The notes: a model not told the origin generated them from the sequence alone. A DNA stretch of 64,000 nucleotides from Scytonema sp035967975 (GCA_035967975.1 JAWQFQ010000025.1:3022-67021); one strand, 5' to 3'; numbered from the stretch's first letter, positions 43,701 through 52,379 are shown. Numbers and translations: made by a program.

Positions 43701-44379
43701 CTCCGCTACTGCGGGTAATAATAACACTGATGGCGATGGTGGTAATATCACAATCAATATTCCCCGTGGTTTCATCGTTGCTGTTCCTAATGAAAACAGT
43801 GACATCACCGCTAATGCGTTTAGAGGTCAAGGCGGAAGAATATCTATTCGAGCGACTGATATTTTTGGGATCGCACCACTCTCTCAGCAAGAGCTTCAGC
43901 GGTTGCGCCCTAGTGATTTAAATCCAGATAATTTAATCTCAAATGACATCACTGCGATTTCTCAGCAAAATCCTTCTTTAAGCGGCACTATAGAAATTAA
44001 CAGCCCTGATGTTGACCCTGACCAGGGATTAGTGGAGTTTCCTACTTTATTAGTTGATGCTTCTGGGCTAGTGGATACGAGTTGTGCTGCTTTTGCAAGT
44101 TCAAAGGGTAGTGAATTTATCGTCACTGGGCGGGGTGGTTTACCCCCCAGTCCTCATGAACCTCTCAGTAGTGATGTTGTGTGGTCTGATACTCGATTAC
44201 CTGCGATCGCTGCACAGCAAAATCGCCTAGAAAGGGTGGCGAAGTTATCTTCTAAACCTGATGTTGTGGAAATTATACCTGCTACTGGTTGGGTATTTAA
44301 TGGTAAGGGAGAAGTTACACTTATTTCCCACACGTCTGGTATGAATAATACACAATCTTCTGCTCTGGCTTGTCGCTAA
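40780..44379 (+). CDS. TpsA-type filamentous haemagglutinin N-terminal domain protein (1199 residues)
   Basis: A large secreted exoprotein. A signal peptide (about 1-32, ending NALAQ) is followed by the TPS domain (about 40-285, NVEGNITNITGGTRAGDNLFHSF, NANLFLLNPNGIVFGPNARL, GSFVASTANSIRFADG). Long beta-helix repeats rich in GGNLTINT, QVQDGG and GAGQGGN follow (about 285-1050), as expected for a filament of parallel strands. The last 120 residues contain TGRGGLPPSP and the ending IPATGWVFNGKGEVTLIS, shared with the TpsA at 47 kb. Many of the repeats are nearly identical, implying recent duplication. It should be exported by the divergent TpsB and displayed on the surface. Confidence 0.95.
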   Translation: MPRVSTSWGMYLGLGMAIASTFTAWEHNALAQSIAADDTLPENSRVNVEGNITNITGGTRAGDNLFHSFREFSVLNRNEAHFNDVTNIQNIISRVTGSSISTIDGLIKVLGNANLFLLNPNGIVFGPNARLDINGSFVASTANSIRFADGFEFNARAAQSTPLLTMSVPTGLQYGTNPGRIQVSGDGQGVRTTSQLIDTTNALRVPSNQTLALIGGEVSLEGATLKTAGGRIELGSVSGDGFVSLTPINKGFSFGYETAPNLSNIELTQQAIVDASGEGGGDVQVTGRRITLTDGSQIEASTLRSQPGATVALNARELVEVSGTSVDGFNSGLFVEVYSNATGTGGNLTINTPALLVKDGAFVSASTGGAGQGGDLRIQTGTLQVENGSQVRASTFGAGQGGNLTITADTVQVSNSYLLAEARQNATGTGGNLTINTGTLQVQDGGYVSTTTFGAGQGGNLAITADTVQLSNGGLYAQVVNSNATGDGGNLTINTRTLQVQDGGEVSASTNGSGKGGNLTVIATNNVEVTGGVSADGQFSRSGIFAQANSRATAAAGDVTINTPVLLIKDGAIVSARTFGTAPGGNLTVNATNNVEVIGTAANGARATLSTDTVSNSIEATGGNLTINTPVLLVKDGAIVSASTSGAGQGGNLTVNNADLVEVTGTIPDGTSSSRMGANTSGTGNAGNLTINTRRLVINQGQVGTTTFGEGDAGILTVKASEIELSGYFSNGVDEFPGGLFAQVNSEGSGNGGQLNIETGRLSISNSAKVQVATFGQGNAGDLYIRADEIDIFETPQSSYAYFPGGIFAGVRTTRSVPELPTGSGGSATIETRRLTVRDGGTVTTNTQGIGNAGTLRIRATESIEVFGTTLGAEFREANEPVDSEISAAATRDSIGSPGLLSIETGKLIVRDLGRVTVRGEGATTQATGNLEINARSINLDNKGTITATTNSGNGGDILLTVKDIILLRNNSKISATAGNNNTDGDGGNITINIPRGFIVAVPNENSDITANAFRGQGGRISIRATDIFGIAPLSQQELQRLRPSDLNPDNLISNDITAISQQNPSLSGTIEINSPDVDPDQGLVEFPTLLVDASGLVDTSCAAFASSKGSEFIVTGRGGLPPSPHEPLSSDVVWSDTRLPAIAAQQNRLERVAKLSSKPDVVEIIPATGWVFNGKGEVTLISHTSGMNNTQSSALACR

Positions 44380-44584
44380 GAGGTTCCAAATAAAAAGTTT
44401 TCAAAGTCCTCTTGTGGTGAGGTAAGGGCGAACAGCCGTTCGCCCCTACCTGGATATGTGTGCTTTCGCCCCTACCCTGGATATGTGTGCTCCTGCTTGC
44501 TGACGGGCGGGAGCTCCTGCTTGCTGACGGGCGGGACGCCCGTACCACAAGAGTGTTGTCGGACTTTTTTATTTGGAAGTCTCT
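44379..44584. mobile_element. MITE-like element with AGAG-TTCCAAATAAAAA ends
   Basis: The left end AGAGGTTCCAAATAAAAAG starts on the last base of the tpsA stop codon. The right end (44561-44584, GGACTTTTTTATTTGGAAGT and CTCT) is its inverted copy with a few differences. The body holds the GC-rich GTGGT...ACCAC palindrome and a tandem duplication of a 24-base unit containing CTCCTGCTTGCTGACGGGCG. No protein is encoded. A left-end relative lies at 5756. Confidence 0.65.
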
Positions 44585-44665
44585 AATTAACTGCTCTAAG
44601 GAGAATCGCAAAATGGAGTAAGAGTTGGAGCAATTTAGGTATTTTTAGACCAGGGAGGGAGTTAT

Positions 44666-45364
44666 TCAGCGTCTTGTTAACTGTAGGTTTGGTTGGAAAA
44701 AGTGATACATAGTATCTTCGGGAGCAAGACGAACAGCTGTGTTATAGTCTGCCATTGCCTGTAACATTTCGCCCATTTCATGGTATACTTGGCTACGCCA
44801 TAGGTATAAAAGGGCGTTGTCTGAATGAAGATTGATGGCTTGGGTATAATCTTCAAGCGCTCCAAGCTTATCTCCTAGGTGTTTCCGACGGAAATTAGCC
44901 CGTTCGGTGTAGAGGTAAGCGTTTTGAGGATGAACGCTAATGGCGTTGTTTAATTCTGCGATCGCTTTTTGAGGAGCTCCCTGTCGTAAGAAAACATAAG
45001 CTTTTTCAATATATGCAATAGCAATTTGCTTATTTCCAGATTTGGTGACTTCTTCTATCGTCTCTGGCTCATCTTTTGCTGTATTTGCTTTCTGTTGAGA
45101 ATCCGGTGGGATGGAAGGTTTGCTTAGGTTCAACGCTTTGTATGCTAAGCAAGCAGTTGAGCCTAGAGCTAAAACAATTCCCACGGCAACCAGCACTGTC
45201 GTAAAATCATGTGCAGCTGTGCTATTAGAGTTGTGAAAGGTTTCTATATCTTTCCCAAAAGGGCTTTCTACACTATGAGAGGCTTGTGCTGGCTGAAGAA
45301 TCGCGAGGCTCGCTAGTCCTGATAAAGTTAGGATTGGTTTGGGAGAAACGATATTATTCTTCAT
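44666..45364 (-). CDS. Membrane-anchored TPR protein (paralogue A)
   Basis: A 232-residue protein. A signal-like N-terminus (SPKPILTLSGLASLAILQPAQ) is followed by a transmembrane helix (about 56-76, VLVAVGIVLALGSTACLAYK) and three TPR units (about 110-225, AYIEKAYVFLRQGAPQKAIA and following). It is 70 % or more similar by eye to the gene at 45790. The start is placed at the internal ATG because the longer form begins with an atypical basic stretch. TPRs probably face the cytosol or periplasm and bind another protein; being next to two TpsA genes, a role in secretion is possible but unproved. Confidence 0.75.
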   Translation of the reverse strand: MKNNIVSPKPILTLSGLASLAILQPAQASHSVESPFGKDIETFHNSNSTAAHDFTTVLVAVGIVLALGSTACLAYKALNLSKPSIPPDSQQKANTAKDEPETIEEVTKSGNKQIAIAYIEKAYVFLRQGAPQKAIAELNNAISVHPQNAYLYTERANFRRKHLGDKLGALEDYTQAINLHSDNALLYLWRSQVYHEMGEMLQAMADYNTAVRLAPEDTMYHFFQPNLQLTRR

Positions 45365-45789
45365 GATTTGGTTGACTCCGTTACATGGCGCAGCCCTTAA
45401 GCTTCTGTGTGTTGTGAACAACGACTAGCATCAGAATTGCCTAGCTATATTAGACTAAATCTGTCTTTAAGCTCTTTGTGGAAAAAGGTCTGATGACATC
45501 CTGTTCCAAAGTCGCTCCTGCCCCTGCTTTGTAAATAAACCCTGACTTCCGTAAATAGTACTAGGCTATCTAAAATATTAGACGTTTTTGTCTTTAAACA
45601 GGAAGCCTTAATTAAATGACTGAATTAAGGTTTTAACAAAGAAAATTAGGTTTAGCCTTAGTCTTAAGTAAGTTTAATCGTTTCGCTGCTTTACTATAGT
45701 AAATAAATATAGTTCAGGTCACTCACCTGAGATTGATGTTCTCGGTGATACCTCAATTCATCAATGACCATTTTCGACTCAGATTATAG
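45365..45789. other. AT-rich spacer between the two TPR paralogues
   Basis: No gene recognised. The sequence is AT-rich with runs such as TTTAAACAGGAAGCC, and there is no similarity to the hairpin families. Confidence 0.4.
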
Positions 45790-46482
45790 TTAGCCTCTTG
45801 CTGATTGTAGGTTTGGTTGAACAAGGTGATACATGGTATCTTCCGGAGCAAGACGAAGAGCTGTATTATAGTCTGTCATTGCCTGTAACATTTCTCCTAG
45901 TTCATGGTATACTTGGCTACGCCATAAGTAAAAGAAGGCATTGTCAGGATGGAGATTGATGGCTTGGGTATAATCCTCAAGTGCTCCTAGGGGATCAGCT
46001 AAATTTTTACGACGGAAATTAGCCCGTTCTGTGTAGAGGTAGGCGTTGTGCGGATGAACGGTGATAGCATGATTCAATTGGGCGATCGCCCTCTTTACAT
46101 CTCCCTGTCGCAAAGCAACATAAGCTTTTTCAATATATGCAGCAGCAATCTGTTTATTTCCTAATGTGATAGGTGTTTGTGTTTCCTCCGGCTCCTCTTT
46201 AGCTTTCTGTTGAGAATTCGGTATACTTAAAGAAAACCTGCCTTGGTTCAAATGTCTGTATGCAATGCAAGCTGTTGAGCTTAAGGCTAAAGCGATTCCC
46301 ACTGCCACTACTACTGCTGTCAACTCATTTCCAGCGCTGCTAGTGGAGTTTTGAAAGGTCTTGATATCTTTATCAAAAGTATATTCCCAACTATAAGACG
46401 CTTGTGCTGGCTGGGTAACAGCAACACTGGCTAATCCCGGTAAAGTCACTAAGGATGCGGGAGGAACGATGTGTTTTCTCAT
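45790..46482 (-). CDS. Membrane-anchored TPR protein (paralogue B)
   Basis: A 230-residue close relative of the gene at 44666, with the same layout: signal-like start (SLVTLPGLASVAVTQPAQ), a transmembrane helix (VVVAVGIALALSSTACIAYR) and three TPRs (AYIEKAYVALRQGDVKRAIA, NAYLYTERANFRRKNL, NAFFYLWRSQVYHELGEML). AAGGAG lies 12 bases upstream of the ATG at 46482. Tandem duplication followed by drift in the linker explains the pair. The C-terminal ANL-LAPEDTMYHLVQPNLQ region is nearly identical in both, so it is probably important for function. Confidence 0.75.
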   Translation of the reverse strand: MRKHIVPPASLVTLPGLASVAVTQPAQASYSWEYTFDKDIKTFQNSTSSAGNELTAVVVAVGIALALSSTACIAYRHLNQGRFSLSIPNSQQKAKEEPEETQTPITLGNKQIAAAYIEKAYVALRQGDVKRAIAQLNHAITVHPHNAYLYTERANFRRKNLADPLGALEDYTQAINLHPDNAFFYLWRSQVYHELGEMLQAMTDYNTALRLAPEDTMYHLVQPNLQSARG

Positions 46483-47053
46483 TATCTGGGTTACTCCTTT
46501 GTTTGTTGCAAATAACACTTATATATAAAAACTGCTTTTGTTAAAAAACTATATAAAGTTTTTTGAATTATCGCCTACCTTTACATAGTGCTACTACATT
46601 AGTATTTTCTCAAAGGTCATTAAATTTAGCTTCTGTAAATAGACTTATACTTTAGGTAAAAGTACTACTCTAGTTATAGGAATGTACGTACTATCATTTT
46701 TGTATTGTAATCATATTGTTGTCTTTATGAGTTTTATTTCAATCATACTTATTGTTTCTGTACTTACTCATCACCATTGTGGTGGAAAATTTCGGAAAAT
46801 GCTATACTAAGATTGCATGAAGCTGACTTTTTCTGACTTTACTTTCCAAAAAAATTTTAGTAAGGGTCATACCCTTACACGCTGAAATTATTGTCTTGCA
46901 GTGGTTTTAACGAGATCGTTCACGGGCGAGGACGCCCGTACCACAAGAAGTATTGTTTAGCTTTGTAAACCGTTTTAACGGGTTTGAGCTTTTAGCCCGA
47001 ATTTTAATTCAGGGCAAAAATACGTATTATTGAACTCCGACTTCGCACTAAGT
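46483..47053. other. Spacer with a GC-rich repeat fragment
   Basis: GTTCACGGGCGAGGACGCCC and GTACCACAAGAAG at 46917-46950 are the right half of the repeat seen at 3405-3433. GCCCGAATTTTAATTCAGGG at about 46997 is a palindromic motif shared with 58816-58842. The rest is AT-rich without recognisable genes. Confidence 0.55.
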
Positions 47054-49933
47054 TTAAGGTTTGGAACAGGTTTTAGAAGTAGACCCTAAACTAGTGGGAT
47101 GAGATACAGATGAGATAAGTGTTACTTCGCCTTTACCGTTAAATACCCAACCCGTAGCAGGGACAATTTCCAGAACTTCAGATTTAGCAAGTGGTTTGTT
47201 AGCAGATGTTTCTGAGAGGGGCTTTTGTGCTGTAGTACTTGTTACCCGAGTATCTGACCAGAGCACATCAGTGTTAAGAAAATCATCAGGATTGGGAGGC
47301 AAGCCGCCACGTCCGGTAATAATAAATTTACTGCCATCTGACCCACCAAAAGCAGAACAGCCCTGGGCAATAATCTGTGAGGGATCGACAATCTGTGGTA
47401 GCGGTGATTGAATGAGTACTCGACTCGATTCCGTATTGGGACTGTTAATAGTGACTTGACCATCTAACAAGGGGTTACCAGTCAGGGAAATCGCCGTGAC
47501 ATCATTAGTTGGTAATGTGGCTGGATCGAAGTTATTTAAATCAGTTTGCGTTGAACTGCGTGGCGTGAGTCCAATGATACCGTTAGCTTCGATAGTCACA
47601 TTTCCACCCTGACCCTGAAAAGAGTTAGCTGTAATATCGCTATTCTGCATGGGAACTGCAACAAGGAATTCCGGCTTGGAGATATTAATGTTACCACCAT
47701 CTCCGCTTTTATCTTTGCTACCTGCATTCGTAGAGATACGACTATTGTTGCTTAACAGCAATATGTCTGAGGTTTTTAGTGTAATATTTCCACCATTACC
47801 GGATTGAGTTTCAGCAACGATTTGTCCTTGTTTATCCAAAAGGATAATTGGAGCCGTGATTGTAATACTGCCTGCGCCTTGAGCTTTACTGGTAGTATTA
47901 GTATCGTTTACAGTTATGATAGCCCCATCCCGAACTATCAATTTCCCAGTGGAAAGAGATATGTTTCCAGTTTTTCCAGAAATTTCATCAATTTTTCCAG
48001 AGCTTTCATTTTCAGTAGCTTGGGAAAAAAGACCACTGCGAGATATTTCTCCATTTTTAGCTGGTGCATTTCCAGTTAGCTCTACAGACTCAGAGGCGTT
48101 GACAAACAAATTTCCCCCTGTACCTCCATCTCGGCTGGTTACTGAGATTCCTGCTCCATCCCGCACTATCAAACGTCTGGTGTTAATTCTTATGTTTCCA
48201 GCAACTCCATTACCATTACTTTGTTGAGACAATAAAGCGCTACTGGTATCTCCAACATTCGATCTCCCTATCAATTCCACAGATTTCCGAGCTGTTACAG
48301 TTAAATTTCCACCATTACCTTTACCTTCAGTGTTAGTTGATATTTGTCCTCCACCTTGGATAATCAGCTTTCCTGTATCAATACTTATGTCTCCGGCTGC
48401 TCCTGCTCCTCCTGTTCCACTTCTTAAAAGACTCGCATTTGCTGGATTTGCACCACTGACTATCACCGAGTCAGAAGCCACTATAGTCAAATGACCCGCC
48501 TTACCATTAGCAGCTGTCGAGGTATCTATTCTTGCCCCATCTTGGACAATTAATTTACCTGTATTAATGGTTACGTTACCTGCGTCTCCATTGACGGATT
48601 GCGATCGCAAATATAAGCCAGTGATTGAACGACTTGAGGAGTTACTAATGAGTTCGACTGAATCAGAAGCGTTCACAGTTATATCTCCCGCACGTCCATT
48701 ACCTCTGGTAGTTCCCGTCCATATCAGTCCCCCATTTTGGACAACTAATTTGTTAGTATCAATCTTGACGTATCCTGCTGCACCGTTACCTGCGGTTATC
48801 GTTCTTATTCGTGCTCCATCTTGGACAACTAACTGACCAGCATTAATCTTGACGTAACCTGCGGGTTTATTTCCTGTAGTTATAGCTGATACGATAGTGC
48901 CGTTTCCGTCCAATTTCACTAAATCGGGAGCGTTTATGGTAACGCTTCCCCCTTGACCTTGACCATTTGTATCAGTAGTGATTTCGGAACCTCCCCCAAC
49001 ATTCAGTTGCGAGGCTTGAATAAAAACGGTACCACCTATTTGACTCGCACCCAAAGTATCAGCCTGAATCTTAGCTGCATCACCTAAACTCACGTTCCCG
49101 CCTTGAATCTGAATCGTACCACCGTTGTTGTTACTATTGGCATCAATCACAGATCCTTTCATCTCAATCTCTCCAAAGTTTGCTACATCTGCATACCCAA
49201 AGGCGTAACCTTGATCGAGATTATTTTGAGTCAGAGGAGTTAAGCTGACCAGACCTGCTTCTGCAACACTACCTAGTTCAATTCTTCCTTCTTCAGCCTT
49301 TAAGTTACCTGTTTGCAGGTTAACATTACCACCGACTAAAGCCAGAGTTTTTCCGGTTGGTACCTCTAAATTACCCCGTACAGTAATACTCCCAGCCCTT
49401 GAGCCAAACTGTAGTCCTGTGGGAACACTCATTGTTAACAAAGGGGTGGTTTGAGGATTTTTGGCGCTAAACTCTTTCCCATCCGCAAACTTTAAGCTGT
49501 CCGCTGTCGTAGCTATAAACGAACCTCTGAGGTCTAAACTGGCGTTTTGTCCAAAAACAATCCCTTGAGGATTAATTAAAAATAGGTTGGCATTTCCTGC
49601 AACCTTAATTAGACCATCAATGTTAGAGATAGATAAACCTGTGACGCGGCTAATGATGTTTTGAATAGCAGCAGCATTGTTAAAATGAGCTTGCTCACCA
49701 GCGTTAACAGAAAAATCTTTAAAGCTGTGGAACAGATTACCCCCCTGTTGTGTACCACCATTAATATTCCAGATTTTCCCTTCTAAGTTAACAATTGATG
49801 GATTCGGTAAAGTACCATCAGAGGTAATCTGGGCAATAACGCAATCTGTAGAAGAAAAGCCTCCACTAACAATTCCAATCCCAAGTCCTAAAAATCTGCC
49901 CCAACTCCAATTCCAACCGTTAGTACTTAGCAT
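47054..49933 (-). CDS. TpsA-type filamentous haemagglutinin N-terminal domain protein (959 residues)
   Basis: The second TpsA exoprotein: signal peptide (about 1-35), TPS domain (NLEGKIWNINGGTQQGGNLF, NANLFLINPQGIVFGQNASL, GSFIATTADSLKFADG), beta-helix repeats with IQDGG and GGNLTVTA patterns, and a C-terminal end TGRGGLPPNPDDFLNTDVLW and VPATGWVFNGKGEVTLIS like that of the first TpsA. The ATG at 49933 gives MLSTNGWNWSWGRFLGLG; AAGGAG lies about 13 bases upstream. It probably uses the TpsB at 38.5-40.3 kb, as no other transporter lies in the window. The ends are well conserved and the repeat tract varies in number, as in recombining repeat proteins. Confidence 0.95.
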   Translation of the reverse strand: MLSTNGWNWSWGRFLGLGIGIVSGGFSSTDCVIAQITSDGTLPNPSIVNLEGKIWNINGGTQQGGNLFHSFKDFSVNAGEQAHFNNAAAIQNIISRVTGLSISNIDGLIKVAGNANLFLINPQGIVFGQNASLDLRGSFIATTADSLKFADGKEFSAKNPQTTPLLTMSVPTGLQFGSRAGSITVRGNLEVPTGKTLALVGGNVNLQTGNLKAEEGRIELGSVAEAGLVSLTPLTQNNLDQGYAFGYADVANFGEIEMKGSVIDANSNNNGGTIQIQGGNVSLGDAAKIQADTLGASQIGGTVFIQASQLNVGGGSEITTDTNGQGQGGSVTINAPDLVKLDGNGTIVSAITTGNKPAGYVKINAGQLVVQDGARIRTITAGNGAAGYVKIDTNKLVVQNGGLIWTGTTRGNGRAGDITVNASDSVELISNSSSRSITGLYLRSQSVNGDAGNVTINTGKLIVQDGARIDTSTAANGKAGHLTIVASDSVIVSGANPANASLLRSGTGGAGAAGDISIDTGKLIIQGGGQISTNTEGKGNGGNLTVTARKSVELIGRSNVGDTSSALLSQQSNGNGVAGNIRINTRRLIVRDGAGISVTSRDGGTGGNLFVNASESVELTGNAPAKNGEISRSGLFSQATENESSGKIDEISGKTGNISLSTGKLIVRDGAIITVNDTNTTSKAQGAGSITITAPIILLDKQGQIVAETQSGNGGNITLKTSDILLLSNNSRISTNAGSKDKSGDGGNINISKPEFLVAVPMQNSDITANSFQGQGGNVTIEANGIIGLTPRSSTQTDLNNFDPATLPTNDVTAISLTGNPLLDGQVTINSPNTESSRVLIQSPLPQIVDPSQIIAQGCSAFGGSDGSKFIITGRGGLPPNPDDFLNTDVLWSDTRVTSTTAQKPLSETSANKPLAKSEVLEIVPATGWVFNGKGEVTLISSVSHPTSLGSTSKTCSKP

Positions 49934-50731
49934 CAATACTCGTACTCCTTGACAAAACAGCAATGGCTAAGCACCCTGACATAGCACAATAAGGATTGAT
50001 ACAAGTAAGTTTGCACAAAGAATCACTACTGGTTTGTAGTTGCGCTTTAGCGCTAAAGCGTAACCACAAACAGAATCTAGAAAATTTACGTTTTGTTACA
50101 TAGTTATATTTTTTCTTGTTAACTTACTTACTTACATCCTCTACTTCCATTTAATTAAATAACGCTGCATTAGTGTTAAATACAGTTCGTTTAAATTAAC
50201 ATAAAATCTGACTTTTATGCAAAATTAGAAACCCGGTTTCTCAAAGAAACCGGGTTTCTGGGACGTATTGCAAGTCATTCGGTTATATATTTACAAGTCA
50301 TAAATACTGTATCCGGAAAAATTCTATTTTTTTACTTATCTTTCACAAAAGACGAATTGAATATATTTTTTTTATAAAAACCTCAGTAATTTTATGGTGT
50401 TTTTTCAAAAAATCCAATATTTTATCTGTTAAAAAGTTAGTTGTCCGTCTAAACAAGATTACAAAATAAAAAGAGTTGGTTTGTTAGTTAAGCCCTAAAT
50501 TAAAATTTGGGTTAAAAGCTATATTCAGTCAGATAAATCTGACTTTAGCTAAAAGCTGCAAAATTTATTTCACACCGAGAAACCATCGTAGTCTTGCAGC
50601 AGTTTTTGTAAATCACGCAATTATTAAATCGGTCAAGTTTGTGTAATTTACTACTAAAAAAATCCTTCTCTTTTATCAGTTCGGGCAAAAAAAGAAACAA
50701 AGTACTGACTACTCACTTGGAGAGATAGTTA
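49934..50731. repeat. Long spacer with three palindromic repeats
   Basis: A perfect 18-bp palindrome CGCTTTAGCGCTAAAGCG (50043-50060) is followed by an AGAAACCCGGTTTCT...AGAAACCGGGTTTCT pair (50227-50259). At about 50518-50575 GTCAGATAAATCTGAC lies in a 50-base stretch that recurs at 58905-58955. The remainder is AT-rich. TTGGAGAGATAGTTA before 50732 gives a good ribosome binding site for the next gene. Confidence 0.65.
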
Positions 50732-51814
50732 ATGAAGAATCAAGTCGTACATTATTCACCTGTAAATTCACGTTTGAAAAGCTTTGGTGCGATCGCCTTA
50801 TTAGCATTAACAGGTGTATCAATGACCACATCGAAAGCTAGAGCGTTAGATATTGATATAGACTTCATCGATATTCCACCATCAGTAGATACCGAAGGTG
50901 CAAGTGCATTAGGGAAAGATGCGTCTGACGTGGGGAATATACCAAACGTGCTACAAAATGGCGGACCTTTGAATAATCCAGTTGGTGGAGGTAATGTCAT
51001 TGACATATTTAGAGCAGCTGCGGATTGTTGGGAGCAAGCTATTAAAGACGATTTTAGGATTAACCTCAAGTTTGGATCTGCTGATTTAGGGAGTATAAGC
51101 GGCTACCTCATTAACAACGACGAGTTTGATCGAACTCAGGTTCTTATAGATGGAGCTCTGGCGCTTCATATCCCTGATAGCTTCACACCAGATGGAACTA
51201 GAGAAACAGAAGGCACTATCATCTTCAATAGCAACCCTACTGTCAAATTTTTTCTAGACTCCACTCCCAATACAAGCGAAGAGTATAGCCAGTTCTCTAA
51301 CAATGAGGGAAATTTAGGAGGTGGTACTGTTAATACAGGACGCGCAGCTAATGTTATTAGTACTGGTACCTCTCCAGGATATGACTTATTTACAGTTGCT
51401 CTTCATGAAATTGGACATGCATTAGGTCTGAGCAAAGTCAATGAGGCTGCCAGAAACGAGGTAGAGCCAGATGGTAACATAGATGTAAGAGCGTCACTCC
51501 CGTTTGCTGGTACAACTATACCTACAACATTTGCAACAGACGGAGATATTCATATCGCTCCCCAATTCTTTAATGCTGTGGGTATTTCAAGACTGAGAGC
51601 AGGACAGCGAAAGCTCCTCTCTGGAATTGATATTTTAGCAGCAGCTGAGATTAGCAAGTTCAAAGACGTTAATCTAAACGCTTGCGATCTATGCGAGAAT
51701 AAACCATCACAGAAAGTTCCAGAACCATCCTCTCTCGCTTCCCTTTTTAGTGTAGCCGTTGCGATCGCAGCAAGCCGAAAACGCTTGCAAGCCAAATTCT
51801 TGAAGTTGAGCTAA
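50732..51814 (+). CDS. PEP-CTERM exported metalloprotease (metzincin-like)
   Basis: A 360-residue secreted protein. The signal peptide ends near SKARA (about 36). The zinc motif is HEIGHALGLSK (H225, E226, H229). In most metzincins the residue ten after the first His is His or Asp; here it is Lys, so the third zinc ligand must come from elsewhere or is lost. The C-terminus carries VPEPSS (329-334), a hydrophobic helix and a basic tail (SRKRLQAK), i.e. a PEP-CTERM sorting signal read by an exosortase. Release into the sheath or extracellular matrix is likely. Start supported by GGAGAG about eight bases upstream. Confidence 0.82.
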   Translation: MKNQVVHYSPVNSRLKSFGAIALLALTGVSMTTSKARALDIDIDFIDIPPSVDTEGASALGKDASDVGNIPNVLQNGGPLNNPVGGGNVIDIFRAAADCWEQAIKDDFRINLKFGSADLGSISGYLINNDEFDRTQVLIDGALALHIPDSFTPDGTRETEGTIIFNSNPTVKFFLDSTPNTSEEYSQFSNNEGNLGGGTVNTGRAANVISTGTSPGYDLFTVALHEIGHALGLSKVNEAARNEVEPDGNIDVRASLPFAGTTIPTTFATDGDIHIAPQFFNAVGISRLRAGQRKLLSGIDILAAAEISKFKDVNLNACDLCENKPSQKVPEPSSLASLFSVAVAIAASRKRLQAKFLKLS

Positions 51815-51843
51815 TTAGTCAATTGAGAGAAAATACTGAGCCC

Positions 51844-51877
51844 GAGAAACCCGGTATCTTGGAGATACCGGGTTTCT
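51844..51877. repeat. AGAAACCCGG palindrome between convergent genes
   Basis: GAGAAACCCGGTATCT and AGATACCGGGTTTCT arms with a short loop, 30 bases after the protease gene and 17 bases before the stop of the convergent DUF433 gene; a likely two-way terminator. Confidence 0.8.
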
Positions 51878-51893
51878 GTCGAATTGTGGAGCC

Positions 51894-52259
51894 TCAATTA
51901 TCCAAAAGTCCCTTGCTACGTAGTTCTTTAAATACCTCTGGATCGCGCCCATACTTTGCTATACGTTCTCGAAACTTCATAATTCCGCGATGTGGACTCA
52001 TTTCCTGTGCCTGACGTTGCTGATGTCCCCACTCAAGCCAATTGGTAAAATATTTACCAACCTTTTCTTTATTATGCAAATAATACAAAATTGTCGCATA
52101 AACTTGTTCTAAAGTCACAGTGCGAAATTTTGGAACAATCTCCTCTGGGCTCATTTTGCGATGTATGTATTCGTAAAGAATGCTTTCAATCCCCACTCGT
52201 GTACCCTTAATCCGAATGTCACCAGGTGTAAAAAAGTCAAAATAGTCTTCTAGTTGCAT
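51894..52259 (-). CDS. DUF433 domain protein (antitoxin-like)
   Basis: A 121-residue protein with a DUF433 helix-turn-helix-type domain (about 5-70: DIRIKGTRVGIESILYEYIH, KMSPEEIVPKFRTVTLEQVY, ATILYYLHNKEKV). Family members usually act as antitoxins of a PIN-like (DUF5615) toxin, encoded directly downstream. No such toxin is visible here; the next 3' feature is a hairpin repeat. The C-terminal 50 residues (HQQRQAQEMSPHRGIMKFRE) are an extension of the usual domain. The ATG at 52259 is preferred over the upstream GTG. Confidence 0.75.
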   Translation of the reverse strand: MQLEDYFDFFTPGDIRIKGTRVGIESILYEYIHRKMSPEEIVPKFRTVTLEQVYATILYYLHNKEKVGKYFTNWLEWGHQQRQAQEMSPHRGIMKFRERIAKYGRDPEVFKELRSKGLLDN

Positions 52260-52379
52260 AATAGTAATCACGTAAACTTTTTCAAATTAAGTGCTGACTA
52301 GCAATCGCAGTCTGTTTCTATCTTACTCAAGAAAATGTACCTACATTATTTATAGGGAAAGTACCATAGTGTAGGAGAA

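Noticed and set aside
41544..43808. Several long minus-strand frames inside the first tpsA
   Set aside because: They arise from the repetitive beta-helix coding sequence read on the opposite strand; the plus-strand protein has a clear signal peptide and TPS domain.
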